From the NCBI GenBank assembly GCA_038749025.1, contig JBCDIL010000003.1, forward strand, positions 149,224 through 213,223: a stretch of 64,000 nucleotides of DNA. Direction: 5' to 3'. Shown piece after piece: positions 43,005 to 50,694 of the stretch. Made by a program: the position numbers and the translations under genes. Position 1 is the first letter of the stretch. Every line of letters starts with the position of its first letter. Source of the stretch: JBCAXA01 sp038749025. GTDB taxonomy: Bacteria; Pseudomonadota; Gammaproteobacteria; Steroidobacterales; Woeseiaceae. Under the pieces are notes generated by a model, which saw only the letters and a program-made list of their open reading frames with translations, had not been told where the DNA came from and did not search any database.

Positions 43005-43508
43005 TCAGAACACAATCAATACAACGATCACACAGGCAATCTGCCCGAGATACAGGAGTGAAGTCTGGGGGCTGAAGAACATCTTCCAACGCATTCCCTT
43101 CTGAGTGTAATGTCCGCCTTCGTTCATTATGAAGCCGCGTCTGGAAAGGATTCTTTGCTCTTTCTCGGAGTCGTAAGAATTTAGAAAAAGCACATCGGGT
43201 ATTCGATATCCTTCGCTCTCAATCTCCTCATTCAGGAACAAATCCAAGAGGCGACTTCGCGTGATCTGAAAGCTCTGAAATCGCTTATTCACGTAGTCCA
43301 ATACCCAGTAAAAAATGGACATAACGATCTGTATTAGCAGAACTGTCTCACTTGCGACTTTCGTGAAGTATATCGCGAGAAGCGCACCAAATGTCGTAAT
43401 CGACCAAGCCTTTATGGTGAATATGAGACTGTCAAACTTCAAGATGTTGTTGGCAAGCAACTTATACTCGTCCCAGGCCCGATCAAGTTTCTCCTCGTGC
43501 GTAACCAT
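43005..43508 (-). CDS. Membrane protein, SLATT-like
   Basis: 167-aa protein from the ATG at 43508 (MVTHEEKLDRAWDEYKLL); the open frame runs to 43589 but the extension looks non-native. Hydrophobic segments are about residues 31-49 (FTIKAWSITTFGALLAIYF), 52-71 (ASETVLLIQIVMSIFYWVLDYV) and the C-terminal 20 residues (TSLLYLGQIACVIVVLIVF). The helix before the first pair is amphipathic. The two-helix plan resembles SLATT-type effectors that form pores in stress or phage-response systems, which is a structural resemblance only. The gene is paired with the downstream radical-SAM-like gene. Confidence 0.65.
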   Translation of the reverse strand: MVTHEEKLDRAWDEYKLLANNILKFDSLIFTIKAWSITTFGALLAIYFTKVASETVLLIQIVMSIFYWVLDYVNKRFQSFQITRSRLLDLFLNEEIESEGYRIPDVLFLNSYDSEKEQRILSRRGFIMNEGGHYTQKGMRWKMFFSPQTSLLYLGQIACVIVVLIVF

Positions 43509-43905
43509 GCCTTCATTCTCTCGGTGAACGATTGCGTCCGGGGCCACACGCGGAAACAAGCTGACTCCGGCACTCACACTCGTGACCAACCAACGGCACC
43601 ATTAGCAGCAATACTTCGTGGCGTCCATGTGCAATGCAGCAGCGGCCCCTACTAGCCTGAACCACTATGTCTCGGCGATCTGTGGCGGAACCGGACTAAT
43701 TCCAGAGGTGAAAATCGAAAGACCGGGGTGGGTCGTAAAGAGCTAAACTCAAAAAAGACTAGGCCAAGAATATACGTACGGGTGAACATAGAACGACTCT
43801 CCAACGTGTAGCTAAGATCTATTGGATTGCGACAGGCTGAATTGGGTCGTACCGGCAACATCACTAACGAGACCAAAAGGACAGATTTCGGCCAGAAGCA
43901 GCCAT
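43509..43905. other. Spacer without a supported gene
   Basis: 397-bp gap between cassettes. It contains the end-motif GGCCAGAAGCAGCCATTC (from 43890) that follows the lipoprotein gene stop, a TTAGCAGCAATAC block near 43603 like those at other cassette ends, and GCGTCCATGTGC at 43621. A 112-codon minus frame (43652-43990) overlaps the lipoprotein 3' end in another frame and has unlikely composition, so it is not called. Confidence 0.5.
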
Positions 43906-44280
43906 TCAAGTAACGCATATCCATGCACTTTGCGCGGTGATTCTCGGTCCGTTTCCAGTGGTCTCGAACTGCCACCACTCGCCGACACAAGAATCACTGG
44001 GACTGGGGCCGCTGCGGCATAACATTATCTCGCCCGAGGGCAAACTGAACCATGACTCAACCGAAAACTCGCGGGGATCGGTTTTTAGATTTGGGTGTTC
44101 GTCCGCAAGCGTTCGGTACTCTTGAATGTTCTCGGGAAGAGTGCGAACAAGCTTCCAATCCCGATCATCGTCCCAGCCGCAGTTAGAACGATAATCAAAT
44201 GGATCCGGTGTCGATTGACACGCCGATGTAACGATTGCCAATCCAACGGCTACGAAGATTCTACAGATTCGTTTTCTCAC
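43906..44280 (-). CDS. Small lipoprotein, hypothetical
   Basis: 124-aa predicted lipoprotein from a GTG at 44280: RKRICRIFVAVGLAIVTSAC is a signal peptide ending in the lipobox IVTSAC. The mature part is short, with several Cys and a C-terminal WWQFETTGNGPRITAQSAWIC. The longer frame to 44406 begins in the repeat 44331-44443 and is rejected. No family recognised. It is the first minus-strand cassette on the katG side of the island. Confidence 0.6.
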   Translation of the reverse strand: MRKRICRIFVAVGLAIVTSACQSTPDPFDYRSNCGWDDDRDWKLVRTLPENIQEYRTLADEHPNLKTDPREFSVESWFSLPSGEIMLCRSGPSPSDSCVGEWWQFETTGNGPRITAQSAWICVT

Positions 44281-44330
44281 GTTAGACGTATTTTCCGAGT
44301 GATATCGAGGATAAATGAACGCAAAGGCGA

Positions 44331-44531
44331 ATGGCCGGAATGGGTCATCAGCGGTCATTCTACCTTGGAATTCCTGTGCGGCCGGTGTCGATCGTACACC
44401 GGACACTCATACGCTCTCCGACGCTTTTAATTGCAAGAAACCTGACACTTCTTTCGGTTGATCAGAGACTTGCCAAAGATCTCCGACGCTTTTAATTGCA
44501 ATCCGACACTTTTGATTACCAGAAACCATTA
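44331..44531. repeat. 5' spacer repeat, copy 2, with TCCGAC cores
   Basis: The second copy of the 113-bp spacer repeat (to 44443), then a stretch with three TCCGACRCTTTT cores at about 44419, 44482 and 44504, the last in the form followed by GATTACCAGAAA that matches the palindrome at 41555. This spacer separates the island from the katG terminator and carries no gene. Confidence 0.7.
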
Positions 44532-44574
44532 ATGAAAAATAAGCACCAACGTCTAGGAACATAAATGTTTCCTA

Positions 44575-44613
44575 AAAACAAAAAAGCCCGGCTGCCAAAC
44601 TGACGGCCGGGCT
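44575..44613 (-). terminator. Rho-independent terminator of katG
   Basis: On the minus strand AGCCCGGC (44613-44606) pairs with GCCGGGCT (44592-44585) across a 13-base loop and is followed by TTTTTGTTTTT. It lies about 50 bases after the katG stop codon and is the clearest terminator in the window. Confidence 0.9.
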
Positions 44614-44660
44614 CTGAGGAGTGAGGATAAAGCTCGCGACTGCGGCTTTATCTAGTGGAA

Positions 44661-46823
44661 TTACGCAACCAAGTCGAAGCGATCGTTGTTCATCACTTTG
44701 GTCCAAGCAGCGATGAAGTCACGGGTGAATTTCTCCGTATTGTCATCTTGCGCGTAAACCTCTGCGTACGCGCGAAGGATCGAGTTCGATCCGAACACGA
44801 GATCGGCGCTCGTTGCGCTCCAACGGACCTGGCCAGTCGCTCGGTCACGAATTTCGTAGTTACCGTTCGTTGTCGGGTGCCAGCTGTTGGCCATATCGGT
44901 CAGGTTGACAAAGAAGTCAGTCGTCAGTTGCCCAACACGATCGGTGAAGACACCGTGCGATGAACCAGCGTGGTTTGTCCCGAGTACCCGCATGCCACCG
45001 ACTAGCACGGTCATCTCTTGCGCGGTTAATCCGAGGAGTTGCGCACTATCCAACATCATTTCTTCGGCGCTGACAGCGTAGTCCTGCTTCTGCCAGTTGC
45101 GAAAACCGTCCGCCACAGGCTCCAGATAGTCGAACGACGGAGCGTCTGTCATCTCTTCACTTGCATCACCCCGGCCGGGCGTAAATGGTACATCCACCGA
45201 TTGACCGGCCGCTGCGATTGACTGCTCCAAACCAACATTACCCGCCAGTACGATTAGATCCGCCAGCGACGCACCGGTTTCCGCCGCGATGGGCGCCAAA
45301 GCGCTTAACACTTTCGACAATCGCGCGGGTTCATTGCCCTCCCAGCGATTCTGTGGTGCTAGTCGAATCCGTGCGCCGTTAGCACCACCGCGCTTGTCCG
45401 AACCGCGGAACGTGCGAGCGCTGTCCCATGCCGTCGCGATCATTTCTGCTGACGTTAAGCCCACGGCAGCGATTTTGGCTTTCGCATCGGCAATGTCGAA
45501 ATCGGAATTGCCGGCCGGAATGGGGTCTTGCCAAATCAGATCTTCCGCCGGCACGTCGGGACCGATGTAATTGGCTCGTGGGCCCATGTCGCGGTGCGTT
45601 AGCTTGAACCAGGCGCGTGCGAAAGTATCGCGGAAGTACGCCTCATCGGCCATGAACTTCTGGCAGATCGCGTTATAGACCGGATCGACCTTCATCGCCA
45701 TGTCGGCGTCGGTCATGATCGGGTTTTGGCGAAGCGACGGATCGGTGGCGTCGACCGGCCTGTCTTCCTCTTTGATATCGACCGGCTCCCATTGCCAGGC
45801 GCCGGCTGGCGATTTCTTAAGTTGCCACTCGTAACCGAATAGCAACTCGAAGTAGCCCATGTCGAACGTTGTTGGCGATGTCGTCCAAGCGCCTTCCAGG
45901 CCCGAGGTAAACGCGTTAGCGGCTTTACCGTTGTGCTCAGGGTTAGCCCAACCGAAGCCTTGCTCGGCAACACCGGCCGCTTCCGGCTCAACGCCGATCT
46001 TGGCGCCGTCTGCACCCCCGTGGGCTTTACCGACAGTGTGTCCTCCGCAGGTCAGTGCCGCCGTTTCCTCGTCATCCATGGCCATGCGTGCGAACGTTTC
46101 GCGGACTTGCGCCGCCGTTTTAGCCGGGTCTGGTTGACCGTTAACGCCCTCGGGATTGACGTAGATCAAGCCCATATGGACAGCCGCCAGCGGATTCTCC
46201 AGCGTCGATGGATTGCTTAGGTCCGCATAGCGCTCTTCGCTCGGTGCCAACCACTGTTTCTCCGAACCCCAGTACACGTCGGTTTCGGGACCCCAGATAT
46301 CTTCGCGACCGAAGCCGAAGCCGAAGGTCGTAAGGCCCATCGATTCGTAGGCCATGTTGCCGGCGAGGATAATTAGATCGGCCCACGACAAGCGGTTACC
46401 GTATTTTTTCTTCACCGGCCACAGTAGACGCCGAGCTTTGTCGAGGCTCGCGTTGTCGGGCCAAGAGTTTAGCGGTGCAAAACGAATATTGCCGGACCCG
46501 GCGCCACCGCGACCATCCTGCAAACGGTAGGAACCGGCCGAGTGCCAAGCCAAGCGAATCATTAACCCACCATAATGCCCCCAATCGGCTGGCCACCAAG
46601 ACTGACTGTCGGTCAGAAGCGCTTTAACGTCGGCCTTAACCGCGTCAAAGTCGAGCGCCTTAACGGCGTCACGGTAGCTGAAGTCCGCATCCATTGGGTT
46701 CGTGCGAGCTCCGTGCTGATGAAGAATGTCGAGATTCAGTGCGTTCGGCCACCACTTGGTGACCGGCTTGTCCATCGCGGTGTTGCCGCCGTGCATAACA
46801 GGGCATTTGGGTTGTGCGCTCAT
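44661..46823 (-). CDS. katG: Catalase-peroxidase KatG
   Basis: 720-aa catalase-peroxidase of full bacterial length with both duplicated halves. Distal-site R90, W93 and H94 lie in MIRLAWHSAGSYR, the proximal His in CGGHTVGKAHG, and the Trp-Tyr-Met adduct is likely complete (W93, Tyr of GLIYVNPEG, Met of FARMAMDDEE). It removes H2O2 using haem in the cytoplasm. It is a single-gene unit with a strong terminator (44575-44613) and borders the low-G+C island. The next gene upstream is a small hypothetical on the same strand, 200 bp away. No OxyR-type site was identified with confidence in that gap. Confidence 0.97.
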   Translation of the reverse strand: MSAQPKCPVMHGGNTAMDKPVTKWWPNALNLDILHQHGARTNPMDADFSYRDAVKALDFDAVKADVKALLTDSQSWWPADWGHYGGLMIRLAWHSAGSYRLQDGRGGAGSGNIRFAPLNSWPDNASLDKARRLLWPVKKKYGNRLSWADLIILAGNMAYESMGLTTFGFGFGREDIWGPETDVYWGSEKQWLAPSEERYADLSNPSTLENPLAAVHMGLIYVNPEGVNGQPDPAKTAAQVRETFARMAMDDEETAALTCGGHTVGKAHGGADGAKIGVEPEAAGVAEQGFGWANPEHNGKAANAFTSGLEGAWTTSPTTFDMGYFELLFGYEWQLKKSPAGAWQWEPVDIKEEDRPVDATDPSLRQNPIMTDADMAMKVDPVYNAICQKFMADEAYFRDTFARAWFKLTHRDMGPRANYIGPDVPAEDLIWQDPIPAGNSDFDIADAKAKIAAVGLTSAEMIATAWDSARTFRGSDKRGGANGARIRLAPQNRWEGNEPARLSKVLSALAPIAAETGASLADLIVLAGNVGLEQSIAAAGQSVDVPFTPGRGDASEEMTDAPSFDYLEPVADGFRNWQKQDYAVSAEEMMLDSAQLLGLTAQEMTVLVGGMRVLGTNHAGSSHGVFTDRVGQLTTDFFVNLTDMANSWHPTTNGNYEIRDRATGQVRWSATSADLVFGSNSILRAYAEVYAQDDNTEKFTRDFIAAWTKVMNNDRFDLVA

Positions 46824-47022
46824 GGTCAGGCTCCGTGATTAGGGTTGTTTGCGAGAGAAAAGTCTTATGACGATGCTACGGAGCACACCGCACGATGTAT
46901 ATTCGCTTCTTGCGATGCGCTTGATCGAGCCCGTCTATGGAAGCTGCACATGCGCTCAGAAAGCTGTATCGGTGGCCAAGTAAAGTCACGAGCGCACGAG
47001 CAACCCTGCCTGGGCAGTCACA

Positions 47023-47391
47023 CTAATGCTCGCTTGCCGATCGCTCGATTTCTTCTAGGAACTGCCGCGCGAGACTGGCCGCGGCTTTGCGATGGCTGTT
47101 CTCGATATCGCCCCATTCCACGCAATACCAACAGATTCGTGCGGCAATCGTGTTATCCGTAGGCTCGCCGAGTTTTTCTCTCAATCGTAAGATCTTGCGG
47201 CTGAGACTAATTAATGACTCGGTGGTGGGGTCGGTATGCCCGGCGAGTGACGGGAACGGGTTAAATTCCGGAACACAGAATATGAGGTCGTTGTGGCCGC
47301 TCGCAGCAATCGAAAGATGCGGCACGATCGTTTCTCGCAACTCACGCTCTAAGGCATCCAGTTGTTGAAACAGCTTGGAACTTGAGACCAC
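47023..47391 (-). CDS. Hypothetical protein
   Basis: 122-aa, mostly helical protein from a GTG at 47391: LFQQLDALERELRETIVPHLSIA, then ESLISLSRKILRLREKLGEP and AASLARQFLEEIERS. It is not recognised. It lies between katG and the deacetylase-fold genes, has normal flank-like base composition, and could be a regulator or small structural protein. Confidence 0.55.
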   Translation of the reverse strand: MVSSSKLFQQLDALERELRETIVPHLSIAASGHNDLIFCVPEFNPFPSLAGHTDPTTESLISLSRKILRLREKLGEPTDNTIAARICWYCVEWGDIENSHRKAAASLARQFLEEIERSASEH

Positions 47392-47483
47392 GTCTTAACA
47401 TCCATACAACGAAGCGAGCAAAGCCCTGTCACAGCCCGCCTTACGACGTGCTTTTCGTCGCTGACTCTCGAGCGGCCGGTTCG

Positions 47484-48413
47484 CTAGGACTGCTGTTCCT
47501 GCCAAGTGTCGATGACTGCCGTGGGCTCCGCACTCCAAACTTTGCCGGTCCCCATCACGTGCTCGAATACCCGTTCGAGTAAACCGATGCGGTGTGGTTG
47601 GCCTAACATCCACGGGTGAATGTTGAGCGCTAATAGACGACCGGCGTCAGCGCTCTCGGCCTCGGCGATCAGAAAATCACAGGCATCGATGATTTGCTCC
47701 GCCCACTCAGTTTCCGAATGGCCGTTTGCCAGAATAACAAAGCGATCTTCGAGTTCGGTCGACAACGGTAGCGCCGTAATCGACCCAGCCGATGTGCGGA
47801 ACGGGTACGGCATATCGTCATTAATCCAGTCGCACATATAGCTAACACCGTGCTCGACCAATAACTGCGGCGTTGCCGCACTTTGGCTTTTGCCTGGACT
47901 CAGCCACCCAGCGACCGACGCCTTTGTCGCGTCGCGTAACCCATCGAGTGACCGGGCTATGATGTCGCGCTCGGCAGTCTCGTCTTGACCGCCGAAATGC
48001 GGCGTATCCATATCCCAGCCATGGCAAAGGACTTCGTGGCCGCGCTCGACAACACGGTTAATCAGGTATGGCGCTCGGTCGACCAACCGTGTATTCATCG
48101 CGACACTGGCGGCGACGTTATAGCGATCCAAAGCCTCGAACACTCGGAATACGCCGACCCGATTGCCGTACTCACGCAGCGTGTAATGACGTAGATCCGG
48201 GTAAGCGGTAACCATGCCACCTGGCGGTGGGAACGGCTTGCCACGCTGGTCGAGTGGGAAGTACTGCAGCGCGACGTTGACCCACAAAGCCAGTGGCTTA
48301 CCGTCCGGCCACTGCACCGGCTTGCGATCCGCCAACATCGACCAGTCATAGAGATCGTGGTCCATGCCGTAACGACGGTTCGCATACTGGAAATAGCTAT
48401 CGTCGAGACTCAT
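47484..48413 (-). CDS. Polysaccharide-deacetylase-fold hydrolase, copy 2
   Basis: 309-aa NodB-fold enzyme. DLRHYTLREYGNRVGVFRVFEALDRYNV precedes the region GHEVLCHGWDMDTPHFGGQDE, where a metal-site His is expected, and GWLSPGKSQSAATPQLLVEHG corresponds to the later loop. The protein is of the PuuE/allantoinase-like group of cytoplasmic polysaccharide-deacetylase-fold enzymes rather than of secreted chitin deacetylases, since it has no signal peptide. It overlaps the preceding paralogue by four bases (ATGA), so translation is coupled. The substrate may be a cyclic ureide or amide. Confidence 0.82.
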   Translation of the reverse strand: MSLDDSYFQYANRRYGMDHDLYDWSMLADRKPVQWPDGKPLALWVNVALQYFPLDQRGKPFPPPGGMVTAYPDLRHYTLREYGNRVGVFRVFEALDRYNVAASVAMNTRLVDRAPYLINRVVERGHEVLCHGWDMDTPHFGGQDETAERDIIARSLDGLRDATKASVAGWLSPGKSQSAATPQLLVEHGVSYMCDWINDDMPYPFRTSAGSITALPLSTELEDRFVILANGHSETEWAEQIIDACDFLIAEAESADAGRLLALNIHPWMLGQPHRIGLLERVFEHVMGTGKVWSAEPTAVIDTWQEQQS

Positions 48414-49324
48414 GCCACACCTCGCTTCGCGATATCGGCCACCGCGGCGTCGTAGTGATGCTCAATATAGTGCTCGGCGATCTCGCGGCCTGTCGTCACC
48501 CACACATCGCTATGCCCGGTGATGTACTCGAGCGCTTCTTCAAACGCTTTAAGTCGGTGCGGATGCGATACCTGATAGGCGTGCAACGGAATACACATAA
48601 CAACAGGGTTGTCGGCCCCTTCGGCGTACAGCCGGTCGAAATTGGCTTTCAGCATCTCGCCGTAGCGGCGCGGTTCGATCTTGTTGACGACATAAACGAT
48701 GGTGTCGTTCATCTCGAGCGAGTACGGCACGGAGATAAACTTGTTGCCCGAGCGTACCTTCACCGGCGTCGGCTGATCGTCGTGAAACAGATCGCAGGTA
48801 TAGAGGCCGCCCGCTTCAGAAAACAAATCCATTGTCAGCTCGGTGTGAGTCAACGCCGGCGCGAGGTATCCCGCGCAGGGCTTACCGGCATGCTTCAGGA
48901 TGGTCTCCATCGCCGCCTCGATTACTGCGCGCTCCTGCTGTTCATCCATCCCGTAGGTGTAGCGGGTGTTGTAGATACCATGACTGAAGAACTCCCAGTC
49001 GCGGTCACGACACATCTCGATGATTTCGGGATGGTGATCGCAAAGTGCCGTCGACAACGAAATCGAACCGCGCACGTTGTACTTTTCGAGTACCCGCATC
49101 AGGCGCATGTGACCCACACGATTGCCGTAATCGCGGGTGCCGTAACCGTGGACATCAGGTACCGGCTTTGGCCATGGCTTTCGGTGAGGGTTGACGGCCG
49201 GATCGAGCTCGTAGAACTCGATATTTGGCGCCACCCAAAACGCGACACGGGCGTTACCAGGCCAGGAAATTTTCGGCCGTCCTTCGTACGGCCAATAGTC
49301 AAAAAGACCGGGGTCTGAACGCAT
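48410..49324 (-). CDS. Polysaccharide-deacetylase-fold hydrolase, copy 1
   Basis: 304-aa NodB-fold enzyme, paralogue of the next gene: DYGNRVGHMRLMRVLEKYNVRGSISLSTALCDHHPEI, WEFFSHGIYNTRYTYGMDEQQER, GYLAPALTHTELTMDLFSEAGGLYTCDLFHDDQP. The shared KPWPKPVPDVHGYGTRDYGNRVG and KPFPPPGGM regions show the pair arose by duplication. No signal peptide. It begins 12 bases after the isochorismatase gene stop. In PuuE-type allantoinases the partner enzyme is often an amidohydrolase, which agrees with this context. Confidence 0.85.
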   Translation of the reverse strand: MRSDPGLFDYWPYEGRPKISWPGNARVAFWVAPNIEFYELDPAVNPHRKPWPKPVPDVHGYGTRDYGNRVGHMRLMRVLEKYNVRGSISLSTALCDHHPEIIEMCRDRDWEFFSHGIYNTRYTYGMDEQQERAVIEAAMETILKHAGKPCAGYLAPALTHTELTMDLFSEAGGLYTCDLFHDDQPTPVKVRSGNKFISVPYSLEMNDTIVYVVNKIEPRRYGEMLKANFDRLYAEGADNPVVMCIPLHAYQVSHPHRLKAFEEALEYITGHSDVWVTTGREIAEHYIEHHYDAAVADIAKRGVA

Positions 49325-49336
49325 CGTAAGTACTCC

Positions 49337-50041
49337 TTAGAACGGACTGCCGCGGTCTTCGCGAATCGGTTTGCAACCCGGATGTTGCTCAAACCAATCC
49401 TTTACGAAATCGAACGACTCGACATCGGCGTACTTCAGCATCATGTCGCAGAGGTTCGCGAAGTGCGGGATCTCGTGCTTGTCCGCCACGCACTCCTCGG
49501 GGACGATTGTCCGGTAGCCGTGCGACAACGACGCGACGCAGGACGCACGGACACAGCCTGACGTACTGCCGCCCGTCAGAATAACGGTATCGATTTTGTG
49601 CCAGACCAATAGCGATGGAATCAGCGTGTCATGGAAAACGTTCGCCATACGTTTGTTGATGACGGCATCGTAGCGACGATCGACGTGCAACCGAGGATCG
49701 AGTTCGGATCGCGCGGAGCCTTCTTTGATGTTCTGCAGCGAATCTTCCGTGTTGGTCCGCGTACCCCATGCACCGGCGTCATCGGCATTGTCCATGTACG
49801 CGACATAGGTCCAGATGACCGGCATGTTCTTCGACCGTGCCAAATCGGACAGCGTATTGATGTAGTCGAGCTGGTTCGGGTCGGTTTGATAAGCCGTCTT
49901 AAAGGTGTCGGTGTCGGTGTAGGCGCGCTGAAGATCGATATTGATAAGCGCCGCTTTATCTCCAAAGCCGAACTTGGCCCGATTCGGGTTCTTTTTGATC
50001 TCGGCCCAGTATTGGCGCGGGGTTAAATCGGAGGTTTGCAT
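49337..50041 (-). CDS. Isochorismatase-family cysteine hydrolase
   Basis: 234-aa isochorismatase-fold amidase. The triad is visible as Asp in ALINIDLQRAY, Lys in VINKRMANVF and Cys in GGSTSGCVRASCVAS. It resembles N-carbamoylsarcosine amidase and ureidoacrylate-type hydrolases more than isochorismatase itself. The ATG at 50041 (MQTSDLTPRQYW) is chosen; the open frame extends to 50608 but that part is arginine/proline-rich without similarity. It leads the operon with the two deacetylase-fold genes. A ring-opening enzyme followed by a carbamoyl hydrolase would give a hydantoin, purine or allantoin breakdown route; this is inferred. Confidence 0.88.
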   Translation of the reverse strand: MQTSDLTPRQYWAEIKKNPNRAKFGFGDKAALINIDLQRAYTDTDTFKTAYQTDPNQLDYINTLSDLARSKNMPVIWTYVAYMDNADDAGAWGTRTNTEDSLQNIKEGSARSELDPRLHVDRRYDAVINKRMANVFHDTLIPSLLVWHKIDTVILTGGSTSGCVRASCVASLSHGYRTIVPEECVADKHEIPHFANLCDMMLKYADVESFDFVKDWFEQHPGCKPIREDRGSPF

Positions 50042-50277
50042 GACGGGCTCTGATGCTCCTTGGTTGCGTTGCTTGTACCGGCGGCTGGCGCTCGCGATCC
50101 ATGGGCCATTATGCCTGGAGCGGAACTGACTTTCGCTGGGCACTGAGAACCATAGGGCGAACGGCTCGGTTACCGCAATCGAGCTTACGTCATTAGGTAT
50201 GACGTTGACGAATACCCCGCCCTTCGGGTTACGGGTTTCGACATGACCCGTGCGACCTGCGTCGTTGCAGATTAGGA

Positions 50278-50550
50278 CTAGATATCGGAAGAACCTTGCG
50301 TCTTTTGATCCTCTTCGAAAATTGTGGGGAATAAATGGGCTGTTGCGAATGGGACAACAAGCTGAAAACCGTAAAAGACCAGAACAAGACGCAGCAAGCG
50401 GTCGCGATGACCGGGACCTGCTACGTCGAGTAAAGAAGCAATGACCCAGACCGTGAGCAACATGCCGATAAGCACGCCGAAGAACCGCCACCAAATTATG
50501 GCGTGCCGGAGATAACGCCTCCGGAATAGATCTGTTGACGACTTGCTCAT
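50278..50550 (-). CDS. Small two-helix membrane protein
   Basis: 90-aa protein with two likely membrane helices (FFGVLIGMLLTVWVIASLL and LLRLVLVFYGFQLVVPFATAHLF) and an acidic C-terminus. AGGA lies upstream of the ATG at 50550. It is not recognised, but the composition and the start signal support a real gene. It sits between the isochorismatase-type operon and the divergent secreted protein. Confidence 0.55.
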   Translation of the reverse strand: MSKSSTDLFRRRYLRHAIIWWRFFGVLIGMLLTVWVIASLLDVAGPGHRDRLLRLVLVFYGFQLVVPFATAHLFPTIFEEDQKTQGSSDI

Positions 50551-50694
50551 CGGACCCGAATCCTAGCAATCGACGTTTGAGTGCGCGAACAAACCCGCCG
50601 TAACGCACGGTGAGCGATGCCGTCCTGTGCCGTAAGTCGCAATATCGTCAGTCCATTTGGAGTCTGGCGTTGTCTGCCAGGTATATTTTGCGCT

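Noticed and set aside
43652..43990. 112-codon minus-strand frame in the spacer
   Set aside because: Overlaps the lipoprotein gene in another frame, has no start signal and odd composition.
36181..44540. A proven integron with attC sites
   Set aside because: Only one junction (39055-39154) has R-box-like heptamers and even there the inner boxes are poorly spaced; no integrase in the window.
50042..50608. N-terminal extension of the isochorismatase gene
   Set aside because: Arginine/proline-rich, no similarity, and the family N-terminus begins at the ATG at 50041.
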